Assembly (NCBI RefSeq): GCF_008831285.2 | Contig: NC_045146.1 | Span: 22,027,703-22,091,702 of the forward strand | Length of the DNA stretch: 64,000 bases | Reading direction: 5' to 3' | Source: Nymphaea colorata | Taxonomy: Eukaryota; Streptophyta; Magnoliopsida; Nymphaeales; Nymphaeaceae | Shown here: one piece after another, positions 63,601 through 64,000 of the stretch | Layout of the letters: the number at the start of each line of letters is the position of its first letter | Position numbering within the stretch: the first letter of the stretch is position 1 | Translations under genes and position numbers: made by a program | The notes under the pieces: model-generated | What the model saw: the letters and a program-made list of their open reading frames with translations, nothing else | Databases searched by the model: none | What the model was told of the DNA's origin: nothing

Positions 63601-64000
63601 ATATAAGCATTTTGCATAGCCTGACTGAATCACAATAACTGACATAATAAAGGTCTTCAAAATGAATGATTAATTACATGTAGTAATCATTAAAGTTAAC
63701 AGCGTGCACTTCGATTTCAAATTTAAATAAACTCATGATATAGCATGATCACGATCACATCCACATATAAGTCAGTCTCGAGCCAAGATGGATCCATATC
63801 CAAATCTTTCTGCGCTACTATTCATACATAAATCTATATACAAAACCAAAGCAAATTGATGACAACAAATAACTCATATATTCTTTCTATAATACAATGG
63901 TCCAGATGCCCACCATGTTATCTGGTTGTAACACAAACAGATATATATATACAAGCATATGCATATATTAGAATAAATTAGATCAATATCCATGTGTATT
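60672..64000. other. right-end spacer, no supported gene
   Basis: AT-rich. Contains a perfect 34-bp tandem duplication (61294-61361), a short piece related to the CYP87A intron-8 repeat (about 63328-63360), and GA runs. No frame shows a known domain or splice-supported coding sequence. Confidence 0.6.
61294..61361 (+). repeat. perfect 34-bp tandem duplication
   Basis: 61294-61327 and 61328-61361 are identical. No coding context. Confidence 0.95.

Overview
The window is nuclear DNA of a flowering plant. It is AT-rich and spacer-dominated, with GT-AG spliced genes whose first exons are GC-rich, plus decayed copia, LINE, SINE and hAT elements and long TA and CT microsatellites. The exon-level GC gradient and repeat content would suit a monocot, magnoliid or early-diverging angiosperm, but I cannot name the species. 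No prokaryotic, organellar or viral gene set is present.

Five protein-coding genes can be modelled exon by exon. (1) A QUASIMODO3 (QUA3)-type Golgi pectin methyltransferase, minus strand, from 5179 leftward off the window edge. (2) An IQ67-domain calmodulin-binding scaffold protein of the IQD17/18 type, plus strand, 16562-18924. (3) A complete nine-exon CYP87A-type cytochrome P450, minus strand, 26567-31705. (4) An anther-type (A9-like) non-specific lipid-transfer protein, minus strand, about 40553-40954. (5) A second DUF248 methyltransferase of the PMT15/16 type, minus strand, 42261-46062, intact in six exons except for one apparent missing base in a G-run of the last exon.

QUA3, PMT15 and IQD17 also lie close together on Arabidopsis chromosome 4, so the window looks like an ancient syntenic block stretched by transposons, with a CYP87A gene and an LTP gene in between.

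The right third (52.4-60.7 kb) is a P450 graveyard. Two related CYP71-clan (CYP76/CYP80-like) pseudogenes lie there. The second is broken in its first exon by a 1172-bp hAT-type element with an exact 8-bp target duplication, and the middle of the gene is replaced by a decayed minus-strand copia fragment. The hAT element carries a piece of an unrelated host gene resembling a Rossmann-fold MAT2-beta/RmlD-type reductase, so it looks like a gene-capturing (Pack-type) element.

The rest is spacer: a decayed copia element (7.2-9.9 kb), a LINE reverse-transcriptase remnant in QUA3 intron 1, a SINE-like copy, at least two dispersed unclassified repeat families, several recent small tandem duplications, and an unusual foldback array of short degenerate units at 51.5-51.9 kb. 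No tRNA, rRNA or CRISPR features were seen.
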